This document shows, in pieces, positions 18,001 through 27,739 of a DNA stretch of 64,000 bases. The notes under the pieces were generated by a model that was not told the origin of the DNA, made no database searches, and saw only the letters and a list, made by a program, of their open reading frames with translations. Origin of the DNA: Amphritea japonica ATCC BAA-1530. GTDB lineage: Bacteria > Pseudomonadota > Gammaproteobacteria > Pseudomonadales > Balneatricaceae. The stretch spans positions 1,930,693-1,994,692 of the forward strand of contig NZ_AP014545.1 in the NCBI RefSeq assembly GCF_016592435.1, written 5' to 3'. Position 1 is the first letter of the stretch. The number at the start of each line of letters is the position of its first letter. A program made the position numbers and the translations under genes.

Positions 18001-19182
18001 TTAAAATGTATCCCCTGGAATGCGCACGAAGCCTTCCATCAGAACACGCGCGCTTCGACTCATAACAGCTTTGGTCGCCGTCCAGTCACCATTGGCTTTC
18101 TTCTCGGCCGCAGCACCTACTTTCAGAGTGCCTGAAGGATGACCGAAGGTTGCTGAATCGCGGTCACCGCCACCAGCGGCCAGATTAACCAACGTGCCAG
18201 GTGCAGCCGCTGCGGTTGCAATCGCGACCGAAGCGGTACCCATCATGGCGTGATGCAGCTTACCCATAGACAGGGCGCGGACGCACAGATCGATATCAGA
18301 TTCGTTGATCTGCTTACCACTTGAAGCGACATAGGAAGTCGCTGGGGCAACAAAAGCGACCTTAGGGGTATGCTGACGCGCAGCAGCCTCTGAGATATCG
18401 CTGATCAGGCCCATCTTGACTGCGCCATAGGCACGGATAGTCTCGAACCGTTCAAGGGCAGCAGCATCAGAGTTAATATCCTTCTGCAGCTCAGTTCCGG
18501 TGTAACCGATATCTTCCGCATTAAGAAAGATAGTCGGGATACCCGCATTAATCATGGTTGCCTTGAAGGTACCTACTCCCGGCACCTCAAGATCATCGAC
18601 CAGATTCCCCGTTGGGAACATGGAGCCTTCGCCATCAGCCGGATCCATAAACTCAATCACAACTTCAGCCGCAGGGAACGTAACACCATCCAGCTCAAAA
18701 TCACCGGTTTCCTGAACTTCACCGTTAGTAATCGGCACATGGGCGATAATGGTTTTCTTAATATTCTTCTGCCAGATACGAACGGTGCAGATACCATTGT
18801 CAGGAATGCGCTCAGGATCTACCAGACCATTGGTAATCGCAAAGGCACCCACAGCACCCGTCAGGTTACCGCAGTTGCCAGACCAGTCGACAAACGCCTT
18901 GTCGATCGCTACCTGACCAAACAGGTAATCAACATCGTGATCTGGCTGTTCACTCTTATCCAGCGTAACGGTCTTACTGGTACTAGAAGTCGCACCACCC
19001 ATACCATCGATCTGCTGGCCATATGGATCAGGACTTCCGATCACCCGCATCAGAATTTTATCGCGTGCTTCACCCGGCTGCTGGGCCGCTTCAGGAAAAT
19101 CCTGACGACGGAAAAATACACCCTTACTGGTACCGCCACGCATGTAGGTCGCGGGAATTTTAATCTGAGGAACAAAAGCCAT
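18001..19182 (-). CDS. prpF: 2-methylaconitate cis-trans isomerase
   Basis: Works with AcnD in the 2-methylcitrate cycle by isomerising the methylaconitate that AcnD forms. The 393-residue protein has the PrpF-family start YMRGGTSKGVFF, the GMGGATSSTSKTV segment and the GNCGNLTGAVGAFA active-site region with its cysteine. It is the last gene of gntR-prpB-prpC-acnD-prpF, 204 bases after acnD, with a hairpin in the gap. AAAATCC-type sequence only weakly suggests its ribosome site. Confidence 0.95.
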   Translation of the reverse strand: MAFVPQIKIPATYMRGGTSKGVFFRRQDFPEAAQQPGEARDKILMRVIGSPDPYGQQIDGMGGATSSTSKTVTLDKSEQPDHDVDYLFGQVAIDKAFVDWSGNCGNLTGAVGAFAITNGLVDPERIPDNGICTVRIWQKNIKKTIIAHVPITNGEVQETGDFELDGVTFPAAEVVIEFMDPADGEGSMFPTGNLVDDLEVPGVGTFKATMINAGIPTIFLNAEDIGYTGTELQKDINSDAAALERFETIRAYGAVKMGLISDISEAAARQHTPKVAFVAPATSYVASSGKQINESDIDLCVRALSMGKLHHAMMGTASVAIATAAAAPGTLVNLAAGGGDRDSATFGHPSGTLKVGAAAEKKANGDWTATKAVMSRSARVLMEGFVRIPGDTF

Positions 19183-19327
19183 AATATTTAATCCTGTATC
19201 GCTGAGCAGCTTTTAGCTACTCTTTTGGTTCAGAAAAACCTTAATAAAATCATCTATCTAGATGAATATATTAAGAACTCTCATTAACTTGCTTTAATTA
19301 AAAAAGATTCCAATGTACGCCACCGCT

Positions 19328-19357
19328 CTTAGTGCCAGCCTGCAGGCTGACACTAAG
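19328..19357 (-). repeat. Hairpin in the acnD-prpF gap
   Basis: CTTAGTGcCAGCC (19328-19340) pairs with GGCTGaCACTAAG (19345-19357) with one mismatch and a TGCA loop. There is no T run on the minus strand, so it is more likely an mRNA-stability or processing structure than a terminator. Confidence 0.7.
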
Positions 19358-19386
19358 GACTTCCGACGGCGTACACCGGAAATCTA

Positions 19387-21996
19387 TTATGCGTTCGCTT
19401 CCAGGAAGTCCTGAGCAAAGCGCTGCAGTACACCACCGGCGCCGTACACATGAACCTCTTCAGCAGTATCCAGACGACAGGTCACTGGGATCTCAACAAC
19501 TTCACCATTACGGCGAGTCATCACAACCGTCAGATCACTACGCGGACTGATATCACCAATCACATCGTAGGTTTCAGTTCCGTCAATCGCATAGGTATTG
19601 CGGTTATCACCGGCTTTAAACTCCAGTGGCAACACGCCCATGCCTACCAGGTTGGTACGGTGAATACGCTCGAAGCCTTCAGCAACAATCGTTTCAACAC
19701 CCGCAAGACGTACGCCTTTAGCAGCCCAGTCGCGGGAAGAACCCTGACCGTAATCTGCACCGGCAATGATGATCAGCGGTTGCTTACGATCCATGTAGGT
19801 CTCAATTGCTTCCCACATACGGCTTTCAGTACCTTCTGGCTCAATACGCGCCAGAGAGCCCTGCTTCACTTCACCGCTGGCATCACGACACATCTCGTTA
19901 AGCAGCTTAGGGTTAGCGAAGGTTGCACGCTGTGCAGTCAGGTGATCACCACGGTGAGTTGCGTAAGAGTTGTAGTCCTCTTCCGGCAAGCCCATCTTGG
20001 CACAGTATTCACCGGCCGCACTGGACGCCTGAATCGCATTAGAAGGCGACAGGTGATCCGTAGTAATGTTGTCACCCAGCACTGCCAGAGGCACCATACC
20101 CTTCATGGTACGCTCCCCTGCCAACGCGCCTTCCCAATAGGGAGGACGACGAATGTAGGTGGTCTGTGGACGCCAGTCGTATAGAGGGCTTGGCGATTTA
20201 GCTACATCACCGAGGTCAAACATCGGGATATAAACCTGATTAAACTGTTCAGGCTTAACTGCCTTAGCAACAATTGAATCGATCTCTTCATCACTTGGCC
20301 AGATATCTTTCAACGTCACTGCGTTACCGTCTTTATCGGTACCCAACGCATCTTTTTCGATATCAAAACGCATAGTACCGGCAATCGCATAGGCCACAAC
20401 CAGTGGTGGTGACGCCAGGAACGCTTGCTTGGCGTGCGGATGGATACGTCCATCGAAGTTACGGTTACCCGACAATACTGCGGTCGAGTAAAGGTCACGG
20501 TCGATGATCTCTTGCTGAATCTTAGGATCCAGCGCACCACTCATACCGTTACAGGTAGTACAGGCATAACCAACGATACCGAAGCCCAGCTGTTCCATCT
20601 CTGACAACAGATTCGCTTCTTCAAGGTACAACTTGGCAACCTTAGAACCGGGAGCAAAAGAGGTCTTAACCCAAGGCTTACGTACCAGCCCCAGCTCGTT
20701 AGCTTTCTTAGCAACCAGGCCAGCAGCAACAACGTTGCGCGGGTTGGATGTGTTAGTACAGCTGGTAATAGCAGCGATAATCACAGCACCATCAGGCATC
20801 AGGCCATCGGCCTCTTCTGCTTTAGCGGCAGCCAGCAAGTCATCACTCGCAATACCACGCTCATTCAACGCAGTGGTTGGCAGACGACGATGCGGATTTG
20901 ATGGACCTGCCATGTTGCGGACAACAGTCGACAGATCGAATTCCAGCACTCGGCCATACTCAGCTTCAACCAGATCATCTGCCCAAAGGCCAGTTTCTTT
21001 AGCGTACTGCTCAACCAGTGCTACCTGGTCAGGCTCACGACCGGTCAACTTCAGGTAATCGATTGTCTGCTCATCGATATAGAACATACCAGCAGACGCA
21101 CCAAACTCAGGCGTCATGTTAGAGATAGTGGCACGGTCACCGATAGTCAGTGCTTTAGCGCCTTCACCGAAGAACTCAAGGTATGATGAAACGACTTTCT
21201 CATTACGCAGGAATTCGGTAATCGCAAGTACCATATCGGTAGCGGTAATACCTGGCTGACGCTTGCCAACCAGCTTAACGCCGATGATGTCCGGTAGGCG
21301 CATCATTGAAGGACGACCCAGCATGACGGTTTCAGCTTCCAGACCACCGACACCAATGGCGATAACACCCAGTGCATCAACGTGTGGCGTGTGGCTATCG
21401 GTACCAACACAGGTATCCGGGTAAGCAACACCATCACGCGCCTGGATCACCGGAGACATCTTCTCCAGGTTGATCTGGTGCATGATGCCGTTACCCGCAG
21501 GAATCACATCAACGTTATCAAATGCGGTTTTACACCACTCGATAAAGTGGAATCGGTCATCGTTACGACGATCTTCAATATCACGGTTTTTCTGGAAGGC
21601 ATCCGCATCAAAACCCGGCGCTTCTACTGCCAGCGAGTGGTCAACGATCAACTGGGTAGGTACAACCGGATTTACTTTAGCCGGATCACCGCCCTGGTCA
21701 GCAATCGCATCACGCAGACCGGCAAGGTCTACCAGTGCTGTCTGGCCAAGTATATCGTGGCACACAACCCGCGCCGGATACCATGGAAAATCAAGATCTT
21801 GCTTGCGTTCTATCAGCTGCTTCAATGAGTCAGTCAGAGCCGATGGCTCACAACGACGTACAAGCTGCTCCGCCAGTACACGTGACGTGTAAGGCAATGT
21901 AGCGTAGGCACCAGGCTTAATCGCTTCGACAGCCGCACGGGTGTCGAAGTAATCCAGGCCGGTACCGGCTAAGGATTTACGGTATTCAGTGTTCAT
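19387..21996 (-). CDS. acnD: Fe/S-dependent 2-methylisocitrate dehydratase
   Basis: Dehydrates 2-methylcitrate in propionate breakdown; an aconitase-family enzyme with a 4Fe-4S cluster. The 869-residue chain has the AcnD-style start MNTEYRKSLAGTGLDYFDTR, the cluster ligands in SCTNTS and YACTTCNG, and the swivel domain with GADYGQGSSRDWAAKG. It sits between prpC and prpF, which distinguishes it from AcnA. An upstream in-frame start would add 15 residues, but the ATG at 21996 with CAGGTG before it gives the normal N-terminus. Confidence 0.95.
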   Translation of the reverse strand: MNTEYRKSLAGTGLDYFDTRAAVEAIKPGAYATLPYTSRVLAEQLVRRCEPSALTDSLKQLIERKQDLDFPWYPARVVCHDILGQTALVDLAGLRDAIADQGGDPAKVNPVVPTQLIVDHSLAVEAPGFDADAFQKNRDIEDRRNDDRFHFIEWCKTAFDNVDVIPAGNGIMHQINLEKMSPVIQARDGVAYPDTCVGTDSHTPHVDALGVIAIGVGGLEAETVMLGRPSMMRLPDIIGVKLVGKRQPGITATDMVLAITEFLRNEKVVSSYLEFFGEGAKALTIGDRATISNMTPEFGASAGMFYIDEQTIDYLKLTGREPDQVALVEQYAKETGLWADDLVEAEYGRVLEFDLSTVVRNMAGPSNPHRRLPTTALNERGIASDDLLAAAKAEEADGLMPDGAVIIAAITSCTNTSNPRNVVAAGLVAKKANELGLVRKPWVKTSFAPGSKVAKLYLEEANLLSEMEQLGFGIVGYACTTCNGMSGALDPKIQQEIIDRDLYSTAVLSGNRNFDGRIHPHAKQAFLASPPLVVAYAIAGTMRFDIEKDALGTDKDGNAVTLKDIWPSDEEIDSIVAKAVKPEQFNQVYIPMFDLGDVAKSPSPLYDWRPQTTYIRRPPYWEGALAGERTMKGMVPLAVLGDNITTDHLSPSNAIQASSAAGEYCAKMGLPEEDYNSYATHRGDHLTAQRATFANPKLLNEMCRDASGEVKQGSLARIEPEGTESRMWEAIETYMDRKQPLIIIAGADYGQGSSRDWAAKGVRLAGVETIVAEGFERIHRTNLVGMGVLPLEFKAGDNRNTYAIDGTETYDVIGDISPRSDLTVVMTRRNGEVVEIPVTCRLDTAEEVHVYGAGGVLQRFAQDFLEANA

Positions 21997-22031
21997 ATAA
22001 CACCTGTATGAGTAATTATTGTCTTCAGCAA

Positions 22032-22050
22032 GAAGGGGCATAACCCCTTC
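22032..22050 (-). repeat. Hairpin in the prpC-acnD gap
   Basis: GAAGGGG (22032-22038) pairs perfectly with CCCCTTC (22044-22050) around CATAA. It lies in the 73-base space between the prpC stop and the acnD start. Confidence 0.65.
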
Positions 22051-22069
22051 CCTGTCTAGCTAAACGCGA

Positions 22070-23200
22070 CTATGGGCGATCAGCAATATCGATCCATTCA
22101 GCGGACTCTGGACCAGAGTAATCAGCAGATGGACGGATGATACGGTTATTAGCACGCTGCTCCATCACATGAGCTGTCCAGCCTGCGGCCCGAGAGCAAA
22201 CAAAGATTGGCGTAAACAGCTCAGTCGGAATACCCATGAAGTTGTAAGCAGAAGCGTGGAAGAAGTCCGCGTTACAGAACAGTTTCTTTTCACGCCACAT
22301 AACAGCTTCTACACGCTCAGAAACAGCGTATAGGTATTCATCGCCGACCTGGGCAGACAACTTCTCAGACCACTCTTTGATAATCGCATTACGCGGATCA
22401 GATTCGCGGTAGATAGCATGGCCAAAGCCCATGATCTTATCTTTACGTGCCAGCATACCCATGATTTCTGCTTCAGCTTCATCAGCTGAACGCCAGTTCT
22501 CAATCATCGCCATCGCCGCTTCGTTAGCGCCACCGTGCAGTGGGCCACGCAAAGAACCGATTGCTGCAGTAACACAGCTATGGATATCAGACAGAGTCGA
22601 TGCACAAACACGCGCAGTAAAGGTTGAAGCGTTGAACTCATGCTCTGCATACAGAATCAGAGACGCATGCATTACATCAACATGCAGAGGCTCTGGCTTC
22701 TTATCATGCAGCGTCCAGAGGAACTGTTCACCGATAGAATCCGCATCAGTTTCAACGTTAATACGCTTACCGTTGTGGCTGAAGTTGTACCAGTAGTTAA
22801 TCATTCCCGGGAACACAGCCAGCATACGATCTATGTGATCATGCTGTTCAGAAAAATCTGCTTCAGTTTCCAGGTTACCCAGCATTGAACAACCGGTCCG
22901 CATCACATCCATCGGATGAGCGTCCGCAGGAATCTGCTCAAGAACTGTTTTCAGCGCGTCAGGTAAAGAACGCATACCTTTCAGGCGGGCTTTATAAGCA
23001 GTCAGCTCGCCCTGGTTTGGCAATTTTCCGTACAGCAGCAGATACGCAACTTCTTCAAACTGTGCTTTATCAGCCAGTTCTTTAATGTCGTAGCCACGGT
23101 AAGTAAGACCTGCACCGGTCTGACCTACTGTACAAAGTGCAGTCTCACCTGCGGACTGTCCACGCAAGCCAGCGCCGCTTAATTTCTTAGCTTCAGCCAT
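22070..23200 (-). CDS. prpC: 2-methylcitrate synthase
   Basis: Condenses propionyl-CoA with oxaloacetate to 2-methylcitrate. The 376-residue protein is of the short citrate-synthase type: LSGAGLRGQSAGETALCTVG start, GPLHGGANEAAM around the catalytic histidine, and MGFGHAIYRESDPRN. Its place between prpB and acnD marks it as PrpC rather than GltA. AGGAGAGA stands just before the ATG. Confidence 0.96.
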   Translation of the reverse strand: MAEAKKLSGAGLRGQSAGETALCTVGQTGAGLTYRGYDIKELADKAQFEEVAYLLLYGKLPNQGELTAYKARLKGMRSLPDALKTVLEQIPADAHPMDVMRTGCSMLGNLETEADFSEQHDHIDRMLAVFPGMINYWYNFSHNGKRINVETDADSIGEQFLWTLHDKKPEPLHVDVMHASLILYAEHEFNASTFTARVCASTLSDIHSCVTAAIGSLRGPLHGGANEAAMAMIENWRSADEAEAEIMGMLARKDKIMGFGHAIYRESDPRNAIIKEWSEKLSAQVGDEYLYAVSERVEAVMWREKKLFCNADFFHASAYNFMGIPTELFTPIFVCSRAAGWTAHVMEQRANNRIIRPSADYSGPESAEWIDIADRP

Positions 23201-23283
23201 CCTATCTCTCCTCTATCTCTGCTTTCGGGCTTAATAATAATGCTTACCCGTTACAGTATTTTTTGCTGTAATTCTGTATATAT

Positions 23284-23306
23284 TCCCGCTGAACAGATCA
23301 GCGGGA
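23284..23306 (-). repeat. Hairpin in the prpB-prpC gap
   Basis: TCCCGCTGA (23284-23292) pairs perfectly with TCAGCGGGA (23298-23306) around ACAGA. It follows the prpB stop by about 20 bases and has no strong T run, so it looks like an intercistronic stability or attenuation element. Confidence 0.7.
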
Positions 23307-23323
23307 GATAGCTCTGCGGCTAA

Positions 23324-24214
23324 TTACTTGTTCTTGCCTTCTTCGAACAACGCATCCAATTTCTGCTCGAAATCGTGGTAGTTCAAGAAATCATATAGAT
23401 CCATACGTGTCTGCATGGTATCGACAACAGCTTTCTGATCGCCATCGCGTAACAGCGCTTCGTAAACATTCAATGCAGCCAGGTTCGCAGCACGGAACGC
23501 TGACAGCGGGTACAACACCATAGTTGCGCCGTTTTCAGCCAGCTCTTCTACGTTGAACAGTGGCGTAGCGCCGAACTCAGTGATGTTCGCCAGCAGGTGT
23601 GAACCGTTGATACCGTCAGAAAACGCTTTGTAATCATCCAGCGTGTGTACAGCCTCAGCGAAGATGCCGTCAGCACCCGCTTCAAGACATGCCTGCGCAC
23701 GTTCAACTGCAGAGTTCAGACCTTCCATCTGGAACGCATCGGTACGCGCGATTACAAAGAAGTCATCATCAGTCTTAGCATCAACCGCTGCTTTAACACG
23801 ATCAACCATCTCTTCCAGAGTAACGATCTCTTTGTTAGGACGGTGACCACAACGCTTTTGCGCTACCTGATCTTCAATATGGCAACCTGCAGCGCCATAC
23901 TTAGTCATCTCTTTAACGGTACGGGAGATGTTAAAAGCACCACCCCAACCGGTATCGATATCAACAATAAGAGGGGTTTCAACAGCACTCGTGATACGGG
24001 CAACATCAGCCAGTACATCGTTCATAGACGTCATGCCCAGATCTGGCAGACCGTATGAATGGTTAGCAACACCACCACCTGAAAGGTAGATCGCTTTGTG
24101 GCCTACACGCTCAGCCATCATGGCGTGATATGCGTTAGTTGTACCAACAATCTGTAGTGGATTTGCTTCTTCTAGTGCTTTGCGGAAACGGCCGCCTGCG
24201 GTCAGTTTGCTCAT
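23324..24214 (-). CDS. prpB: 2-methylisocitrate lyase
   Basis: Splits 2-methylisocitrate to pyruvate and succinate, the last step of the cycle. The 296-residue protein of the PEP mutase/isocitrate lyase family has the Mg2+-binding DID at residues 85-87 and the signature KRCGH at residues 120-124. It follows the gntR stop with three bases between, so it is translated from the same message. Confidence 0.96.
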   Translation of the reverse strand: MSKLTAGGRFRKALEEANPLQIVGTTNAYHAMMAERVGHKAIYLSGGGVANHSYGLPDLGMTSMNDVLADVARITSAVETPLIVDIDTGWGGAFNISRTVKEMTKYGAAGCHIEDQVAQKRCGHRPNKEIVTLEEMVDRVKAAVDAKTDDDFFVIARTDAFQMEGLNSAVERAQACLEAGADGIFAEAVHTLDDYKAFSDGINGSHLLANITEFGATPLFNVEELAENGATMVLYPLSAFRAANLAALNVYEALLRDGDQKAVVDTMQTRMDLYDFLNYHDFEQKLDALFEEGKNK

Positions 24215-24217
24215 GGG

Positions 24218-24922
24218 TTACTCCCTCTCTTCTTTGTTCTTTGGATTCAGACTTTCTTCAATATTACGACGGGCCCGACCTATATGGCGGCGCATCAACA
24301 TTTCCGCCAGTTCGCCATCCCTTTCTTCAATCGCATCAAGTATGCGATGGTGTTCCTTCAGGGCGCGCTGTGGACGTGATTTAGAAACGCTGAATTGATA
24401 ACGGTACATGCGTACCAGGTGATAAAGTTCGCCACCCAGCAACTCGAACAGTTTTGTGTTCTTGCTGGATTGAACAATGCGGTAGTGGAAATCCAGATCG
24501 CCCTCTTTCTGGAAGTAGGCACGTCCGTCAATTTCCTCAATATTCTTTTCATGCTGATAAAGCAGCTGCCGTAAGCTATCAATCTCGGCTGTCGACATAT
24601 TTTCAGCGGCCAGACGACACGCCATGCCTTCAAGTGCTTCACGAATACGGTAAATCTCAACCAGCTCTTCCGGGCTCAGTGATACAACGCGGGCACCTAC
24701 ATGTGGAATCCGGACTACCAGTCGAAGACCTTCAAGGTGACGAATAGCTTCACGAAGCGGCCCCCGGCTAATACCGTAAGTGCGCGCCAGCTCGGGCTCA
24801 CTGATCTTCTGACCCGGGGGAATATCACCCCGCACAATCGCTGTTACCAGTTGCTCACAGACTTTGTCTGCAAGGGTACGTAATTCACTGGTGCTTTCTG
24901 TTATTTCTATGATCTCTGCCAT
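24218..24922 (-). CDS. GntR-family (FadR subfamily) regulator of the prp operon
   Basis: First gene of the propionate operon. The 234-residue protein has a winged helix-turn-helix (ISEPELARTYGISRGPLREAIRHLEG) and a C-terminal FCD effector domain with EALEGMACRLA, HYRIV and EHHRILDAI; the histidines are the usual metal/ligand positions. The ATG at 24922 has AGAAGG upstream, better than a start 16 codons earlier. A perfect 14-base palindrome at 24939-24952 is a likely operator. It plays the role PrpR plays in enterobacteria; the effector is probably 2-methylcitrate or a related acid, by inference. Confidence 0.93.
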   Translation of the reverse strand: MAEIIEITESTSELRTLADKVCEQLVTAIVRGDIPPGQKISEPELARTYGISRGPLREAIRHLEGLRLVVRIPHVGARVVSLSPEELVEIYRIREALEGMACRLAAENMSTAEIDSLRQLLYQHEKNIEEIDGRAYFQKEGDLDFHYRIVQSSKNTKLFELLGGELYHLVRMYRYQFSVSKSRPQRALKEHHRILDAIEERDGELAEMLMRRHIGRARRNIEESLNPKNKEERE

Positions 24923-24938
24923 TACAACCTTCTCTCTG

Positions 24939-24952
24939 GATTGTCGACAATC
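24939..24952. promoter_or_regulatory. Candidate operator of the prp GntR regulator
   Basis: GATTGTCGACAATC is a perfect 14-base palindrome 17 bases upstream of the gntR start codon. FadR-subfamily operators often have GT and AC half-sites around a short centre, as here. Binding would control the whole operon, including the regulator itself. Confidence 0.6.
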
Positions 24953-25066
24953 TGAATCTTGAACTAACAATACAGCCCAATAAGACCAGCGTCAACTCGA
25001 CTAAAGGCAAAAACTGTCAACATACTACAAAAGTATAGGGGTTTGCCCTGATCAGTACTACTGTTA

Positions 25067-25093
25067 TAAAAAAGCCCCGTTATCCGGGGCTTT
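25067..25093 (-). terminator. Terminator after the alpha/beta hydrolase gene
   Basis: AAAGCCCCG (25071-25079) pairs with CGGGGCTTT (25085-25093). The A run on the left reads as T on the minus strand, so it ends leftward transcription of the hydrolase gene before the prp promoter. Confidence 0.88.
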
Positions 25094-25115
25094 CAGTCTA
25101 GACGATTATCATAAA

Positions 25116-25979
25116 TCAGGCGAGGAAGCGCAGCAACTCAGCCTCCATAACACGGGAGATCTGACGCGGTTTCTGAAATGGCAACGAATGATCAGTGCCC
25201 GGCACCATGAAGTAATGCCAGTTGGGCAGGCGCTCAGCGAGGTCTCGCTGATACTGGTGCATCAGATCAATGCTGTGGCCGCCGATAAAACTGGTCACAT
25301 CACCCTGAGCGGCCACCAATGCTTCCCGATCGATACTATTAATCGCTTCAGTCACGCAGTTAAGCGCATTAGCAAAGCCTAACGGCCGCTCGCCCAAACG
25401 CTGGATTGTCAACAACTCGGCTTGAGGAGCAACTTTTCGGTTCGGCGATATCGTATCCAGAAAAGCTTTAATTCCAGTTTCAGCCTGATTACCCTTCAAC
25501 TGTTCGGCTGCGGTACTAAACTGTTGGCGCAGACTGACGGTTGATTCCCAGCTCGGACGATCCAGCACGGCTGCCTCCATCAGGTACTGCTTCTTGACCC
25601 GATCGTGATAGCGTTGCTTATAAAGCAATGAAACCATCCCGCCCATGGAATAGCCGGCCAGATCAAAGTGCCACCAACCCAGGTGGTCCACCAGCGATCC
25701 TATATCATTGACCAACTCATTCACGGTAAACGGATGTTCTTCGCCGTCAGGATAACGCGTATTACCGGTACCCCGCTGATCAGGAATCAGAATTTCATCC
25801 CACTGTGTCAGCATCATGGCAATCGCTGACCAGGTGTCCTCTCCGGCCACCCCCGCACCATGTAACAGTACAAGACGGCGAGGAGCCCCCTCACCGGCTT
25901 TCTTATAAAGCTGATAACTAACCTGCTGATCAGAAAGGTTAAGCTGGTGCTGAGTAATCTTATATGGGTGCTTCATCAT
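25116..25979 (-). CDS. Alpha/beta hydrolase
   Basis: The 287-residue protein has the oxyanion-hole HGAGVAGEDTW, the nucleophile elbow GYSMGG around residue 114, an acidic residue region near IGGHSIDLM, and the catalytic histidine in VPGTDHSLPF near 267. No signal peptide, so cytoplasmic. Substrate unknown. Two consecutive Met codons begin the frame; either could start it. The gene stands alone, divergent from pabB. Confidence 0.9.
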   Translation of the reverse strand: MMKHPYKITQHQLNLSDQQVSYQLYKKAGEGAPRRLVLLHGAGVAGEDTWSAIAMMLTQWDEILIPDQRGTGNTRYPDGEEHPFTVNELVNDIGSLVDHLGWWHFDLAGYSMGGMVSLLYKQRYHDRVKKQYLMEAAVLDRPSWESTVSLRQQFSTAAEQLKGNQAETGIKAFLDTISPNRKVAPQAELLTIQRLGERPLGFANALNCVTEAINSIDREALVAAQGDVTSFIGGHSIDLMHQYQRDLAERLPNWHYFMVPGTDHSLPFQKPRQISRVMEAELLRFLA

Positions 25980-26219
25980 GAATTAGGCGTTCTAGTCAGG
26001 TTGCGAATTAAAACATCGATATTATCCTGTTGTGCGTGAGAATTCCCCCTCCCACACTGACTAAAAGAGAAATATCAGCGTTCCACCTCGCTTTAAGTCT
26101 AATGGCTCGCTACAATCCATTTTTGAGCCATCCTGTATATCGTTTTTTGTAGTTACATCAGGCAGGCAACCTCTAACGGCCTATCTTATCTAAGCAAGGC
26201 AAGTATTAAGGGTTATCGG

Positions 26220-27623
26220 GTGTATAGACTTTTCCCACTCCCATATCTGGCACACAGCACTCTCTATTTCGAACGCATCCGTCATCTGCCTGCGCCGGTC
26301 TATCTCGACAGCGGAAAACCAGCGGGGCGTTATGGCCGCTACGACATCATTGCCGCTAATCCCACTGTTAAACTGAGTTACAGCGATAAGCTCACCCGCA
26401 TTACCCGTGACACCGGTGAAGAGAAACTGAGCGGAAACCCATTCACGCACCTGCAAGCGGTGTTTGAACAGTATCAGCAACGCTCTCCTGCGCCTAAAGA
26501 GCCAGCAATAAAAGCACTGCCATTCTGTGGTGGTCTGCTGGGTTACTTCTCCTATGACTTAGGCCGCTGTCTTGAAGCCCTGCCTGATGAGACCCTGTGC
26601 GATATTGATCTGCCTGACATGCAGGTAGGTATCTACAGCTGGGCTGTCGTGGTTGATCACCTGAAACAACAAACCGTCCTTGTGACCTCTCCCCTGGTCG
26701 ACGAAACAGACGCTCAGCACTATCTAGCGCTGCTTCAATCTCCCCCGGCAAAAGGGAATGATGACTTCACGCTCAAATCACGCTTCAAGAGCAATATGTC
26801 TGAGTCAGAGTATTACCATTCGCTCAGCCGTATCAGCGACTACATTCAGGGTGGCGATTGCTACCAGGTTAACTTTTCACAGCGTTTTACGGCAGAGTGC
26901 CAGGGAGACCCCTGGAGCGCGTACAAACAATTGCGTGAACACGCCCCGACACCCTATTCCGCCTTCATCGAAACCGAATCAGGTGCAATACTGTCGCACT
27001 CACCCGAACAGTTTCTTGAAGTCGATAAAGGGCGCGTTACCACTAAACCGATCAAAGGCACCCTGCCCCGGGGAGCCAACCCGGCAGAAGACGCACAGCT
27101 AAAACTTGCACTCCATGACAGTGAAAAAGATCGCTCTGAAAACCTGATGATAGTCGACCTGATGCGTAATGATGTCAGTAAAGCCTGCGAGCATGGCAGC
27201 GTCAGAGTACCTAAACTGTTTGCTGTAGAATCCTACGCCAATGTTCATCACCTGGTCAGCACCATCACCGGTAAGCTTTCCAGCGACCAGAACCCACTCA
27301 GTCTTCTCGAGCACAGTTTTCCCGGTGGCTCTATCACCGGCGCGCCCAAGATTCGCGCGATGGAGATCATTGAAGAACTGGAACCCCACCGCCGCTCCAT
27401 CTATTGCGGCTCGATCGGCTACCTGAGTTTCTCAGGCAAACTGGACACCAGCATCACCATCCGCACGCTGATCTGCCAGAACGATAAGATTCACTGCTGG
27501 GCTGGTGGCGGCATCGTCGCTGACTCCATCACAGCAGATGAATATCAGGAAACTTATAACAAGGTGAACAACTTGTTACATGGGCTGGAAAAGACGATGA
27601 AAGACAATAAAAGCAGTAGCTAG
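26220..27623 (+). CDS. pabB: Aminodeoxychorismate synthase component I
   Basis: Converts chorismate and ammonia to 4-amino-4-deoxychorismate for folate synthesis, together with the glutaminase PabA. The 467-residue protein has the chorismate-binding domain in its second half (HSPEQFLEVD, DRSENLMIVDLMRND, SFPGGSITGAPKIRAME, GGGIVADS). PIKGT, with the lysine specific to PabB where anthranilate synthase has PIAGT, decides the identity. The start is GTG at 26220. The last codons (SSS and the stop) are formed by the edge of a dispersed repeat at 27615, so the C-terminus may have been remodelled by it. Confidence 0.95.
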   Translation: MYRLFPLPYLAHSTLYFERIRHLPAPVYLDSGKPAGRYGRYDIIAANPTVKLSYSDKLTRITRDTGEEKLSGNPFTHLQAVFEQYQQRSPAPKEPAIKALPFCGGLLGYFSYDLGRCLEALPDETLCDIDLPDMQVGIYSWAVVVDHLKQQTVLVTSPLVDETDAQHYLALLQSPPAKGNDDFTLKSRFKSNMSESEYYHSLSRISDYIQGGDCYQVNFSQRFTAECQGDPWSAYKQLREHAPTPYSAFIETESGAILSHSPEQFLEVDKGRVTTKPIKGTLPRGANPAEDAQLKLALHDSEKDRSENLMIVDLMRNDVSKACEHGSVRVPKLFAVESYANVHHLVSTITGKLSSDQNPLSLLEHSFPGGSITGAPKIRAMEIIEELEPHRRSIYCGSIGYLSFSGKLDTSITIRTLICQNDKIHCWAGGGIVADSITADEYQETYNKVNNLLHGLEKTMKDNKSSS

Positions 27624-27677
27624 ACCGCCGCTTCGCGGCTAGCTAGTTGTTAAACGCGACTGCGTCGCTTGCTATAA
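27615..27677. repeat. Dispersed palindromic repeat, copy 2
   Basis: Begins AGTAGCTAGACCGC and ends CGTCGCTTGCTATAA; read in reverse it matches copy 1 at 12490-12550. It overlaps the last codons of pabB and lies about 110 bases before the first gene of cassette cluster 2. Confidence 0.72.
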
Positions 27678-27739
27678 AAAACACTGATTCAGTGGAGATA
27701 ATAAATTGAGGGGGCAAGAAACAGATATGCCCTCTTTTC

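Noticed and set aside
19450-20184. A 244-codon plus-strand frame opposite acnD
   Set aside because: Shadow of acnD; residue make-up rich in T, H and R as expected for an antisense frame.
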